Positions 35,434 to 43,810 are shown, numbered from the stretch's first letter. The stretch is 64,000 bases of DNA from Gemmatimonadaceae bacterium (GCA_036504815.1 DASXUN010000023.1:16438-80437), one strand, 5' to 3'. The notes: generated from the sequence alone by a model not told the origin. Made by a program: numbers and translations.

Positions 35434-35935
35434 GGAAACCTCCTCGCTGCCAACGACCAAAGCCATCCGCATTGTTCCTCCGGTACTCCCGCGTGGTCTT
35501 CTGCGACCTCGCTCACCTTCGGCAGCTGGACCTTCTCGTAGTTCGAGATTCCTGGCTTTGCGGCCCCGCCTCGCGACGGGTGTGCTCTTGTCGGGTGAAG
35601 CAGCGTTCAGTTGTTGCCCTCTTCAACCGCGAGAAACGTGCCAGATCAAACTGGCTTATAACTCATTGTTATATATAAAGTTATAAGTTCGTCACAACGT
35701 GACGGGGACGTTTTGCCATGTTTCGCGCGGTGTGCGCGGCAAGGCGCTGGTCAGCGTCATTTTCGGTGATAGTTACGATGCGACGAGGAATCGTCACTTC
35801 GTGTCGCGATTCGGGCGCGGCCACTCCGCCACGTTGCTGGTTTCGGAGGACGCGGCTATCCTCTGTCCCATTCGCCCGGCTCCCTGACGTACGCGTAAGG
35901 GGAACGCCCGCCCGCCTTCATTATCTCGCCCGACC
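35434..35935. other. Gene-free divergent region, STAS / acetyl-CoA synthetase
   Basis: About 500 bases with no convincing gene. The notable content is an abrupt AT-rich patch at 35648-35695 with an inverted repeat (see 35655-35687). Only short open frames with no recognisable product cross the rest. It should contain the promoters of both flanking genes. Confidence 0.6.
35655..35687. promoter_or_regulatory. AT-rich inverted repeat, possible operator/promoter
   Basis: CTTATAACT (35655-35663) and AGTTATAAG (35679-35687) are perfect inverse repeats separated by a TATATA-containing spacer. Such an AT-rich island in GC-rich surroundings suits a promoter with an overlapping operator. It is about 250 bases from the acetyl-CoA synthetase start and 220 from the STAS start. 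Confidence 0.45.
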
Positions 35936-37900
35936 ATGTCCGATCTCGACACCCTGCTGACCGAGAACCGCTCGTTTCCTCCGTCCGAACACTTCCGGCA
36001 TCACGCCATCGTGAACGACGGCTCGCTGCACGTGGAGGCGGAGCGCGACTACGAGGCGTTCTGGGCGCGGCATGCGCGCGAACTCGAATGGATGGTGCCG
36101 TTCACGGAAACGCTCGAGTGGGCGCCGCCGCATGCGAAGTGGTTCCACGGCGGCCGGCTGAACGTCTCCGTGAATTGCATCGACCGCTGGGTGCGCGGCC
36201 CGCACCGCAACAAGGCGGCGATCGTCTGGGAGGGCGAGCCGGGCGACGCCCGCGTGCTCACCTACTGGGACCTGTACCGCGAGGTCCAGAAGTTCGCGAA
36301 CGTGCTCAAGTCACTCGGCGTCGAGCGCGGGGACCGCGTCGGCATCTACCTGCCGCTCATTCCGGAGGCGGCCATCGCCATGCTGGCGTGCGCGCGGATC
36401 GGCGCCATCCATAGTGTGGTCTTCGGCGGCTTCTCGCCGGAGTCGCTGCGCGACCGCATGAACGACGCGCAGGCCAAGGTGCTCATCACCTCAGACGGCG
36501 GCTACCGTCGCGGCCAGGTGACGGCCCTCAAGCGCAATGCGGACAAGGCGCTCGAGGGAGCGCCCTCCGTGAAGGACGTGATTGTGGTGCAACGCCGGCC
36601 TGGCGGCATGGGCGACGAATCGTTCGCCCAGATGAAGGAGGGACGCGACCACTGGTGGCACCGCCTGATGCAGAACGCCAAGGCCGATTGCCCGCCGGAG
36701 GCGATGGACGCCGAAGATGTGCTCTTCATCCTCTACACGTCGGGCACGACCGGAAAGCCGAAGGGGATCGTGCACACGACCGGCGGCTACCTGACGGGCG
36801 TGGCGGCGACGACGAAGTACGTCTTCGACCTCAAGGAGGACGACGTCTTCTGGTGCACGGCCGACGTGGGCTGGATCACGGGGCACTCGTACCTGGTGTA
36901 CGGCCCGCTCGCCAACGGCACCACCTGCGTGATGTACGAGGGCGCGCCGGACTGGCCGGAGCGCAACCGGTTCTGGGAGATCTGCGAGAAATACGGCGTC
37001 TCGGTGTTCTACACGGCGCCGACCGCCATTCGCGCCTTCATGAAGTGGGGCGAGCAGCACCCGGCGCGGCACGACCTGTCGCGCCTGCGCCTGCTCGGCA
37101 CCGTGGGCGAGCCCATCAATCCCGAGGCCTGGATCTGGTACCACAAGGTGATTGGCGGGCTGCGCTGTCCCATCGTCGACACGTGGTGGCAGACCGAGAC
37201 CGGGGCCATCGTCATCTCACCGCTTCCCGGCCTGACGTCGACGAAGCCGGGCAGCGCAACGCAGCCGCTCCCCGGATACTTCGCCACGCTGCTCGACTCG
37301 AAGGCCAACGAGATTGGCGTGGGCGGCGGACTGCTGGCGCTGACCCGGCCGTGGCCCTCGATGCTCCGCACCATCTGGGGCGACGACGAGCGCTACGTGC
37401 AGACGTATTTCACCAAGTGGCCGGGGCGTCCCGACCTCTATTTCCCGGGCGATGGCGCCAAGCGCGACGAAGAGGGCTACTACGTGATCATGGGGCGCGT
37501 CGATGACGTCCTGAACGTCGCCGGCCACCGCATCGGCACCATGGAGGTGGAAAGCGCGCTCGTCGAGCATCCGGCGGTCGCGGAAGCGGCGGTGGTGGGC
37601 AAGACGCACGAACTCAAGGGGCAGTCGATTGCCGCGTTCGTCACGCTGCGCGACGGCTTCCACCGGAGCCCCGCCCTGCGCGACGAACTGCGCGAGTTCG
37701 TGGCCGAGAAGATCGGCGCCATCGCGCGCCCGGACGACATCCTCTTCAGCGCGGACCTACCGAAGACGCGGTCCGGCAAGATCATGCGCCGGCTCTTGCG
37801 CGACATCGCCGAAGGGCGCACGCTGGGAGATACCACGACGCTGGCCGACCCGAGCGTGGTGGCGGCGCTCAAGGATCAATACGAGTCGGAAGAAAGCTGA
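35936..37900 (+). CDS. acs: Acetyl-CoA synthetase (AMP-forming)
   Basis: 654 residues, the usual size for Acs, which activates acetate to acetyl-CoA through acetyl-AMP. The ANL-superfamily motifs are all present: the phosphate loop [11 protein letters not shown], the acyl-pocket region with [10 protein letters not shown] (the Trp that limits the pocket to acetate), [16 protein letters not shown], and the C-terminal catalytic lysine in [16 protein letters not shown], which is the regulatory acetylation site in known Acs. Cytoplasmic. The stop codon is the first part of a family D repeat (TGATTGAGG). Confidence 0.95.
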   Translation: MSDLDTLLTENRSFPPSEHFRHHAIVNDGSLHVEAERDYEAFWARHARELEWMVPFTETLEWAPPHAKWFHGGRLNVSVNCIDRWVRGPHRNKAAIVWEGEPGDARVLTYWDLYREVQKFANVLKSLGVERGDRVGIYLPLIPEAAIAMLACARIGAIHSVVFGGFSPESLRDRMNDAQAKVLITSDGGYRRGQVTALKRNADKALEGAPSVKDVIVVQRRPGGMGDESFAQMKEGRDHWWHRLMQNAKADCPPEAMDAEDVLFILYTSGTTGKPKGIVHTTGGYLTGVAATTKYVFDLKEDDVFWCTADVGWITGHSYLVYGPLANGTTCVMYEGAPDWPERNRFWEICEKYGVSVFYTAPTAIRAFMKWGEQHPARHDLSRLRLLGTVGEPINPEAWIWYHKVIGGLRCPIVDTWWQTETGAIVISPLPGLTSTKPGSATQPLPGYFATLLDSKANEIGVGGGLLALTRPWPSMLRTIWGDDERYVQTYFTKWPGRPDLYFPGDGAKRDEEGYYVIMGRVDDVLNVAGHRIGTMEVESALVEHPAVAEAAVVGKTHELKGQSIAAFVTLRDGFHRSPALRDELREFVAEKIGAIARPDDILFSADLPKTRSGKIMRRLLRDIAEGRTLGDTTTLADPSVVAALKDQYESEES

Positions 37901-37984
37901 TTGAGGATTGGGATTCCGGATGGCGATTTCGGATTCCGATACCGGATGGCGATTGGCGATTACCGCCGGCGATGAAGCCGGCGG
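37899..37984. repeat. Family D element, copy 4, with GC hairpin
   Basis: The left arm (GATTGAGGATTGGGATTCCGG) starts inside the acs stop codon; GGCGATTTCGGATTCCG and GGATGGCGATTGGCGATT follow. Instead of a right arm it ends in a perfect hairpin CCGCCGGC/GCCGGCGG (37963-37984). It lies between tandem genes acs and the Ser/Thr kinase and looks truncated. Confidence 0.75.
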
Positions 37985-38006
37985 CCCCCGGATGGTGAGG
38001 TGACGC

Positions 38007-38975
38007 ATGACGACGGACTTGCGGGAATCGCTGCAGCAGGCGCTCGACGCCGAGTACGTCCTTCAGGACGAGTTGCCGCGCGGCGGGATGTCCCGCGTCT
38101 TCCTGGCCGTCGAACGGGCGCTGCACCGGAAAGTGGTGCTGAAGGTTCTCGATCCGGAACTGGCGGCGACCCTGAGCGCGGAGCGGTTCAAGCGGGAGAT
38201 TGCGCTGGCCGCGCGGCTGCAGCACCCGCACATCGTCCCGCTCCTGCACGCCGGCGCGGTGGACGGCAAGCTGTTCTACTCGATGCCGTTCGTGGAGGGC
38301 GAGTCGCTGCGCGAACTGATGGCGCGCGAGCGCCCGATGAGCATCGACCGCATTACGCAGATCCTGGTTGAAGTGGCGGGGGCGCTCGACTTCGCGCACG
38401 CGCAGGGCGTGGTGCACCGCGACATCAAGCCCGAGAACGTGATGCTCTTTCACGGGCAGGCGGTCGTGCTCGACTTCGGCATCGCCAAGGCGGTGAGCGA
38501 CTCGACGCATTCCGGCGGCGGCGCCACCACGGCGCCGCGCCTCACGCTGCAGGGGACGAGCCTTGGCACGCCGACGTACATCGCGCCGGAACAGGCGGCG
38601 GGCGACCCCACGCTCGATCACCGCGCCGACATCTACAGCGTGGGGTGCGTGGCGTACGAGATGCTGACGGGCCATCCGCCGTTCCGCGGCAAGACCCCGC
38701 AGGCGGTCATGATCGCGCATGCCAAGGAGTCACCCGAACCGATCGCCAAGCGGCGCCCGGACGCGCCGCCGGCATTGACCCGGCTGGTGATGCGGTGCCT
38801 CGCCAAGGCGCCGGATGGCCGCCCGCGGCGGGCTTCCGAGATCGTCGCCGCCCTGCGGGGCGATCAGGGCGTCAGCGGCCTTCGCGGACTGCTCGATCGT
38901 GCCCCGTGGTGGCTGCCGTGGCTGCTGGCCGCCCTGTCGACCGCCGTGGCCATCGGCGTGGCGACGTCGCGCTGA
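38007..38975 (+). CDS. Ser/Thr protein kinase with C-terminal membrane anchor
   Basis: 322 residues, preceded by GAGGTGA. A Hanks-type kinase domain spans residues 10-275: glycine loop PRGGMSRVF, catalytic Lys in RKVVLKVLD, HRDIKPENVM near residue 137, DFGIAK and GTPTYIAPEQ. A single membrane span closes the protein (WWLPWLLAALSTAVAIGVATS) with almost nothing beyond it. Related kinases usually carry a long extracytoplasmic sensor after the span, so this one either senses through a partner or has lost that domain. Substrates unknown. The following small gene starts 9 bases after its stop. Confidence 0.93.
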   Translation: MTTDLRESLQQALDAEYVLQDELPRGGMSRVFLAVERALHRKVVLKVLDPELAATLSAERFKREIALAARLQHPHIVPLLHAGAVDGKLFYSMPFVEGESLRELMARERPMSIDRITQILVEVAGALDFAHAQGVVHRDIKPENVMLFHGQAVVLDFGIAKAVSDSTHSGGGATTAPRLTLQGTSLGTPTYIAPEQAAGDPTLDHRADIYSVGCVAYEMLTGHPPFRGKTPQAVMIAHAKESPEPIAKRRPDAPPALTRLVMRCLAKAPDGRPRRASEIVAALRGDQGVSGLRGLLDRAPWWLPWLLAALSTAVAIGVATSR

Positions 38976-38984
38976 CTGTTACCT

Positions 38985-39374
38985 TTGACCCCTCTGGATC
39001 GTAATTCCATCGTGCTGGAGCATCTCCTTCCCGAATCGCTCTTTCCCCGCAAGCTACCGGCAGCCGCCGAGCGGCGGATGCGGCTCGCCCAGGCGCGCGC
39101 GGAAGAGGCGCTCGTGCGGACGCACGTCGAGAACGCGCTGATGTTCGTCGACGCGCTGGCCGAGGAGCTCCCGTTCGACCGCGCGATCGACACGTATATC
39201 CGCGAGTTGGCGGTGCCGGAGCCGCTGGCGTCGGTGGTCGTGACGCGCGTGCTGGTGGTGCTGGGCCGCGAACTGCTCCCGGCGCGCCGCGAGGAGCGGG
39301 AGGACGAGCAGCGGCCGCGCCTGCGCCTGAGCGAGGCGTCGGGGGCGAAGCGGGGGGAAATCAAGAGGGCCTGA
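38985..39374 (+). CDS. Hypothetical helical protein
   Basis: 129 residues from TTG 38985, or 120 from GTG 39012. It is soluble, almost entirely helical and rich in Arg, Glu, Ala and Leu (AERRMRLAQARAEEALVRTH, REERED near the end). No family was recognised. It begins 9 bases after the Ser/Thr kinase stop and is probably co-transcribed with it. Its stop codon (39372-39374) lies in the left arm of a family A inverted repeat. Confidence 0.6.
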   Translation: MTPLDRNSIVLEHLLPESLFPRKLPAAAERRMRLAQARAEEALVRTHVENALMFVDALAEELPFDRAIDTYIRELAVPEPLASVVVTRVLVVLGRELLPARREEREDEQRPRLRLSEASGAKRGEIKRA

Positions 39375-39549
39375 GAACGACAGAGTGACACAGAGTACGA
39401 CAGAATACGAGAGAGGGGTGCCGCGCTCAGCGCAGCACCCCCCGTTCAATTATCGCCCGCCGTACTCTGTCGTACTCTGTGGTACTCTGTCGTACTCTGT
39501 GGTACTCTGTGATACTCTGTCGTACTCTGTGTCACTCTGTCGTTCTCAG
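39371..39549. repeat. Family A inverted repeat with terminator core
   Basis: Bases 39371-39404 and 39516-39549 are perfect 34-bp inverse repeats built of 10-bp units (CAGAGTACGA type). The right arm is longer, with about eight units from 39462. The core contains the hairpin GGGGTGC/GCACCCC (39414-39440) with an inner CGCGCT/AGCGC pairing. It separates convergent genes, and both stop codons (39372-39374 plus strand, 39532-39534 minus strand) fall inside the arms. Confidence 0.9.
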
Positions 39550-39951
39550 TTCCCAGATCGCCACCCCAAACATGATCACGACCAGAATCGCGCTGATGAC
39601 GCACCACTGACAGACGGCGTGAATGACGGCCAGCTCCAGGTAGGTCAGGTACGCGCTGAAGAGCACGCCCCATCCGGTGAGCACGACCAGCGCGACGGCG
39701 GCGCGCCGGTCGGCCGCGAAGCGCTCGAGCGTGCTCGCATAGGCCGTCGCGAACAGCGCCACGTAGTACAGCACCCCCCACATCGCCACGGGCTGGCCGA
39801 AGAGCATGGCCCACGGGCTGGTGTTCACCTTGTCGCACCCGCCGATCTTGCACGAGAGCGCGCCGATGAGGCCCAGCTTGAAGAACCAGAGGTACAACGC
39901 CACGAAAAGCCCGATCAGGGCCAGCGCGGCGATGATCATGCGACGGTTCAC
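39532..39951 (-). CDS. VKOR family membrane thiol oxidoreductase
   Basis: 139 residues, four membrane spans. Bacterial VKOR proteins reoxidise DsbA-like partners and pass electrons to quinone, replacing DsbB. The loop cysteines C34 and C39 (CKIGGCDKVN) and the active-site CQWC (C114, C117) near the last span are present, as is the conserved Ser/Trp region TSPWAMLFGQPVAMWG. Its ATG overlaps the stop of the DsbA-like gene by four bases, a standard operon pairing. The last five residues (LRTTE) and stop are encoded by family A repeat sequence. Confidence 0.9.
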   Translation of the reverse strand: MNRRMIIAALALIGLFVALYLWFFKLGLIGALSCKIGGCDKVNTSPWAMLFGQPVAMWGVLYYVALFATAYASTLERFAADRRAAVALVVLTGWGVLFSAYLTYLELAVIHAVCQWCVISAILVVIMFGVAIWELRTTE

Positions 39952-40661
39952 TTGCCGCCCTTCTTGGCCGTGTCCGCCTTGCCGACCTTCACGAGCTCCG
40001 CGTCGACGAGCTTCTTGATTTCGTCATATGGCAGGCTCCCGGCGTACTTCTTGCCGCCGATGATGAAGGACGGCGTCTCGTCGATGAGCCGATTCTGGGC
40101 CTCGACGCCGCTCGCCTTGATGTTGGGGTAATGCCGCTTGCTGTCGTAGCACTCCTCGAACTTGTCCGCATCGAGGCCGAGATCCGCGGCGTAGCCCTTC
40201 ATCTTCTTGTCCGGGCTCGACGTGGCCTGCGTGTTCCACAGGTCCTGCGTGTAGAACAGCCGATCGTGCATCTCCCAGAACTTCCCCTGCTCGTTGGCGC
40301 AGAAGGCCGCGTTCGACGCCGCCCAGGTGTTCTTGTGCATCGGGAGCGGGAAGACGAAGAAGCGCACCGACACCATCCCCGTGTTCACCAGGCGCGCGCG
40401 GATGTCGGGCTCCGTGAGCATGGCGAACTGGGCGCAGGCCGGACACTCGAAGTCCGCGAACTCGATGATCTGCACGGGCGCATCCGGCTTGCCCAACAGG
40501 AAGCCCTCGGCTGTGCCGATCGGGAGGTTCGGGTCGACGGCCTCGCCGCCTCCCTTGGGCCGGGTGGCGACCCAGCCAAGCGCACCGGCGCCAATGATTG
40601 CGATGGCAACAATGAGGAAGGTGAACTGCTTCTGCGAGGCGCGCGGATTCGTCTTGGCCAC
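39948..40661 (-). CDS. DsbA-like thioredoxin-fold disulfide oxidoreductase
   Basis: 237 residues. An N-terminal signal anchor (FTFLIVAIAIIGAGALGWVA, residues 14-33) places it in the periplasm. The thioredoxin fold begins at PVQIIEFADFECPACAQF with active-site CPAC at C73 and C76, has a helical insertion and the family's cis-Pro loop (TPSFIIGGKKYAG). It introduces or shuffles disulfides in exported proteins; the VKOR gene translated right after it regenerates it. Two more cysteines (AAFCANEQ and EECYDS) may form a structural bond. A Lys-rich tail follows the domain. Confidence 0.9.
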   Translation of the reverse strand: MAKTNPRASQKQFTFLIVAIAIIGAGALGWVATRPKGGGEAVDPNLPIGTAEGFLLGKPDAPVQIIEFADFECPACAQFAMLTEPDIRARLVNTGMVSVRFFVFPLPMHKNTWAASNAAFCANEQGKFWEMHDRLFYTQDLWNTQATSSPDKKMKGYAADLGLDADKFEECYDSKRHYPNIKASGVEAQNRLIDETPSFIIGGKKYAGSLPYDEIKKLVDAELVKVGKADTAKKGGK

Positions 40662-40735
40662 GTGACAACCGTCGGTTGAGAGGGTGAGGGAAAGCTACTG
40701 GGCGTGGGGGGAGGGGCTCAAGGCGGAGAACCAGC

Positions 40736-40867
40736 CGGAAGACGGCGGACGGGAGACGGAAGGGCGGACCGACAATGCAGCCCGATCCGAGGACGCATAG
40801 CTTTGACGGGCGTTCCCGGACGCTAGGCTCACGTCTCCCGTCTTCAGTCTCCCGTCTTCCGTCTGCC
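40736..40867. repeat. Family E inverted repeat in a divergent promoter region
   Basis: The left arm GGAAGACGGCGGACGGGAGA (40737-40756) with ACGGAAGGGCGG opposes a right arm (40831-40867) carrying CGTCTCCCGTCTTCAGTCTC and CCGTCTTCCGTCTGCC. It occupies most of the 210 bases between the DsbA-like gene and the divergent hydrolase, ending only eight bases before the hydrolase start, so unlike most copies it lies between 5' ends. Confidence 0.8.
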
Positions 40868-40874
40868 TCACCCC

Positions 40875-41750
40875 GTGCCTCGCTTCGACCATCTCCGCAT
40901 TCCTGTCGGGCCAGGGGACCTGCACGCCGAGCGCTACGGGTTCGGCGACCACGCGCTGGTGCTCCTGCACGGCTTCGGCACCTCAACGTTTCTCTGGCGG
41001 CGAGTCGCGCCGGCGCTCCCGCTGGGCCGTGTGACGGCCTGGGCCATGGACCTGCTCGGACACGGGGAATCGGATCGCCCCGCCGAGGGTGACTTTGGCG
41101 TCGTTGCGCAGGCGCAGTGCGTGGAGCAGGCCATGACCTCGCTACGCATCGGCCGTGCGACGGTGGTGGGCGTGGATATGGGCGCCTCGGTGGCGTTGCG
41201 TCTGGCTGCCACGCGTCCGGGCCGCGTGCAGGGAATCGTCCTGATCAGCCCGCCACCGCCTAGCCGGGTTCGCGGCGAGGATCTCGCGGAGCTCGGTCGC
41301 GTCTCTGCCGCGCACCTCTTCGAGGCCACCCGGGGGATGCTGGGCGCCGCGGCGTGGCTGGGTCCGCTGCTGACGCGCAGCGTCGCGGCCGCCGAGGCGA
41401 TGCCCGCCCGGTTGGTGGCGCGCTACGCGGCGCCGTTTGTGGGGGCCGACGGCGTTCGACATCTGCAGGCGCTCGCCAACGCGGTGACGGACAGCGATGC
41501 GAGCGATCTGGACCTTTCCCGGATCGCGGCGCGCACGCTCGTGCTGCGCGGCGAGCACGATGCCTGGTGCGGCAGCACCGATGCCTCGCGTCTCGCCACC
41601 GCGATTTCAGGGGCGGAGCTGCGCGCGGTTCCCTCGGCCGGTCGGCTCATTCCGGAGGAGGCGCCCGACGCCCTCGCCGCTTTGCTGGCCGACTGGGCAC
41701 TGCCGCTGCCGGGGCCGCTCTCGCACGACATGGCCACGCGTCGTTCGTAG
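40875..41750 (+). CDS. Alpha/beta-hydrolase fold protein with altered catalytic triad
   Basis: 291 residues from GTG 40875. The alpha/beta-hydrolase core is clear: oxyanion-hole HGFG at residues 32-35, GHGESDRP, a nucleophile elbow VVGVDMGASVAL and the acid-strand TLVLRGEHDAWC. The elbow residue is Asp101 where most members have Ser; Asp occurs in epoxide hydrolases and dehalogenases. However the usual catalytic His (family G-H before a PEEAP stretch) is Arg257 in SAGRLIPEEAP. With Asp/Asp229/Arg the standard chemistry is not expected, so it may be a non-catalytic or redirected member. No neighbour suggests a substrate. Confidence 0.8.
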   Translation: MPRFDHLRIPVGPGDLHAERYGFGDHALVLLHGFGTSTFLWRRVAPALPLGRVTAWAMDLLGHGESDRPAEGDFGVVAQAQCVEQAMTSLRIGRATVVGVDMGASVALRLAATRPGRVQGIVLISPPPPSRVRGEDLAELGRVSAAHLFEATRGMLGAAAWLGPLLTRSVAAAEAMPARLVARYAAPFVGADGVRHLQALANAVTDSDASDLDLSRIAARTLVLRGEHDAWCGSTDASRLATAISGAELRAVPSAGRLIPEEAPDALAALLADWALPLPGPLSHDMATRRS

Positions 41751-41851
41751 CCGATTCAACAGTTGAGAGCGGTTATGCGTCATACGCTTGGAATCGCGGC
41801 CAGGCCCGGTTACCTTTCAGTGATGCTTCTTTCACCATTTTGCCGGACGAA

Positions 41852-42139
41852 ATGAACAAGGGTCGAAACAGGAATCGCAGGCCAAGCAACGAGCCGTCGC
41901 CGAAGGATCAGGCACGGGATGAGTTGTTCCAGCATATCATCAGCTGTGGTGTGGTAGGGTGTGATCCGCAGCACCAGCGGGAGTGGTTCGACGAGACGAT
42001 GCGGTACCTGGCCGAGCGGTTCTATGAGCTCTCGGCCGTGGACATCGCCGAGCTCCGGACCCTCGGCGAGCGCTTCGCCCAGCCGCCGCGGTCCAATGCG
42101 GCAGCCTCGGTGGGCAACGACGCCGTCGCCACCGTGTAG
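41852..42139 (+). CDS. Small hypothetical protein
   Basis: 95 residues from ATG 41852. The basic N-terminus (MNKGRNRNRRPSNEPSPKDQ) is followed by helices with a cysteine pair in IISCGVVGCDPQHQREWFDE and a conserved-looking YLAERFYELSAVDIAEL. No family recognised. A strong terminator 26 bases after its stop supports it as a real, separate transcript. The two cysteines and the basic tail would suit a small metal- or nucleic-acid-binding protein, but this is only suggestion. Confidence 0.65.
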   Translation: MNKGRNRNRRPSNEPSPKDQARDELFQHIISCGVVGCDPQHQREWFDETMRYLAERFYELSAVDIAELRTLGERFAQPPRSNAAASVGNDAVATV

Positions 42140-42165
42140 TCGCTCCCAGCGCACCAGAACGGCCA

Positions 42166-42192
42166 GCGCCCCGCTGCAAGGCAGCGGGGCGC
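42166..42192 (+). terminator. Strong intrinsic terminator
   Basis: GCGCCCCGCTGC (42166-42177) pairs perfectly over 12 bp with GCAGCGGGGCGC (42181-42192); the loop is AAG and GTTCCTTT follows. It ends the small gene 41852-42139 and faces the convergent gene ending at 42244. Confidence 0.9.
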
Positions 42193-42243
42193 GTTCCTTT
42201 GCCGGGTCGGTCGCGGCCTATTGAGCGTGCGCTTGCCTTGTTC

Positions 42244-42741
42244 TCAGCGTCCGTTCGTGCGCGCCTTCCGGAGCACCACGGCCAGCCGGACGCCCTCGCC
42301 CAGCGCCAGTTCGACGGCGGGCGTCCACCGCCGGGCGCGGCGCCCTTCGACGCCCAGGAGGAAGAGCACGCCGGCCTCGGCGCGCAGATCGCCGTCGCGC
42401 CGCACCGTCAGGCCGCCGCCCGCGTATGGGCCCCACGCATGCTCCGCGAACGGATCGAGCAGGAATCGCATCGAGAGGTCGGCGCGAACGGCTGCCGCCG
42501 TGCCATTGGGGGTATCCGCCACCCCGGCCCCCGCGGCGATTCCGGCGCGGACGTAGTAACCCAGCGTGGTGTTCGCGCCCACCATCGCGAGCGCCGCAGC
42601 CCGGCGGGCGATCGCGGCATCGATCCGCACCTCGGGCTGGACGCGGGGGGTGAAAGGATAGGTCTGCGCGTTGAGAGGGGCGGCCGCGGCACAGACGAGC
42701 ACGAGGATCGCAGCGCGCACGCTATGATTGCGCACGGGCAC
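42244..42741 (-). CDS. Exported hypothetical protein, likely small outer-membrane barrel
   Basis: 165 residues from ATG 42741, overlapping the upstream gene by 20 bases; GTG 42720 would avoid the overlap and start directly at the signal peptide (RAAILVLVCAAAAPLNAQ). The mature part alternates polar and hydrophobic residues with glycines (YYVRAGIAAGAGV, YAGGGLTVRRDGDLRAEAGV, LGVEGRR), a pattern of beta-strands in a small barrel. No family recognised. It follows the phosphatidyltransferase gene and may be co-transcribed with it. Confidence 0.6.
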   Translation of the reverse strand: MPVRNHSVRAAILVLVCAAAAPLNAQTYPFTPRVQPEVRIDAAIARRAAALAMVGANTTLGYYVRAGIAAGAGVADTPNGTAAAVRADLSMRFLLDPFAEHAWGPYAGGGLTVRRDGDLRAEAGVLFLLGVEGRRARRWTPAVELALGEGVRLAVVLRKARTNGR

Positions 42742-43261
42742 GCCAGAGCACCACGGTGTAGTCCGCCACCGAGATGAGCGAGACGACGCCGACGATAGCC
42801 ACGGCCCAGGCGGTCGCGCGGTGGTCGATGACGATGGCCGGAAGCGCGACGAGTTGCAGCACCGTCGCCAGCTTCCCCGAGAAGCGCGCCTTGAAGGTGG
42901 CGCGCCGCAGCGAGGCCACCGACTTGGCGACGACGAACGCGACCGCCGTGGCGATGTCGCGCAGCAGGAAGATGAAATACTGCAGGGTGGTCACCTGCCC
43001 CTCGAGCAGCAGCGTGCAGATGGCGACGAGGACGAAGATCCGATCGGCAAAGGGATCGATCAGCGCGCCCATCCGGCTGAACTGCTGGCGGCGGCGGGCG
43101 AGCCAGCCATCGAAGAAATCGGTCGACCCCGCGGCCGCCAGAATGAGCAGGCGCAGGTCGTGATCGTGGACGGCGGGGAAGAGCGCCGCCAGGAACAGCC
43201 GGGACAACGAGATGGCGTTGGGAAGCGTCGCCAGGGAGTCACGCTCCATGTGGGGCAACAT
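42722..43261 (-). CDS. CDP-alcohol phosphatidyltransferase
   Basis: 179 residues, inner membrane. The full CDP-OH-P motif D-x2-DG-x2-AR-x8-G-x3-D-x3-D is present as STDFFDGWLARRR, then GALIDPFADR. Members condense CDP-diacylglycerol with an alcohol; PgsA (glycerol-3-phosphate) is the commonest bacterial form with this length and the NAISLSRLFLA start. The alcohol acceptor cannot be fixed from the motif alone. ATG 43249 (MERDSLATLP) is an alternative start. Confidence 0.88.
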   Translation of the reverse strand: MLPHMERDSLATLPNAISLSRLFLAALFPAVHDHDLRLLILAAAGSTDFFDGWLARRRQQFSRMGALIDPFADRIFVLVAICTLLLEGQVTTLQYFIFLLRDIATAVAFVVAKSVASLRRATFKARFSGKLATVLQLVALPAIVIDHRATAWAVAIVGVVSLISVADYTVVLWRARAQS

Positions 43262-43345
43262 AACCCGCCACCGCGAATGCTTGCCAGCACCGGGGGCTGG
43301 GGGTAGCTTGGCCGATGAACCCCCGTGTCACCCACAGAGGGCGCG

Positions 43346-43810
43346 ATGGCCGATTACACCGAACTGCTGAAGGGCGTCGCCATCTTCCAGGACCTCGATG
43401 AAGGGGAGCTCGCGCGCGTCTCGGAAGTGTGCCGGACGCAGGATTTCGTATCGGGCGAATACGTCTTCAAGGAAGGCGAACCGGGCAACCGCCTGTACCT
43501 CGTGGTCGATGGCGAGGTGCGGATCAGCCGCATGATTCCTGGCAGCGGCGAGGAAGCGCTGGCGATCCTCAAGAAGGGGTCGCTCTTTGGCGAGATGGCG
43601 GTGTTCGACCGCAGCGAGCGGTCCACGGATGCGATCTCGAACGGTAGCTGCAAGCTCCTCTCGATCTCGCGCAGCGACTTCGAGCTGTTGCTCGACTTCA
43701 ACCGCGAGCTCGCCTACAAGGTGCTGTGGTCGTGCACCCGGCTGCTCTCGTCGCGGCTGCGGTCGACGAATGACAGCCTGCGAAGCTTCCTGGCGATGAG
43801 CATGTTCTAG
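43346..43810 (+). CDS. Cyclic-nucleotide-binding domain protein
   Basis: 154 residues from ATG 43346, preceded by GAGGGCG; a GTG at 43325 adds seven residues. One cNMP-binding beta-barrel: VFKEGEPGNRLYLVVDGEV, SLFGEMAVFDRSERSTDAIS (the phosphate-binding cassette with Gly-Glu and Arg) and a C-terminal helix. There is no DNA-binding helix-turn-helix, so it is not a complete CRP/FNR regulator; it ends after the hinge helix (LRSTNDSLRSFLAMSMF). It may be a free-standing sensor acting on a partner. Family B units begin immediately after its stop. Confidence 0.88.
   Translation: MADYTELLKGVAIFQDLDEGELARVSEVCRTQDFVSGEYVFKEGEPGNRLYLVVDGEVRISRMIPGSGEEALAILKKGSLFGEMAVFDRSERSTDAISNGSCKLLSISRSDFELLLDFNRELAYKVLWSCTRLLSSRLRSTNDSLRSFLAMSMF

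Noticed and set aside
35699..35887. Short open frames in the AT-rich divergent region
   Set aside because: No ribosome-binding site, no family resemblance, and several overlapping frames of equal length; chance is likely.
39371..39549. CRISPR array
   Set aside because: The 10-bp units are contiguous with no unique spacers of CRISPR size, the arms are inverted, and no cas genes are present.
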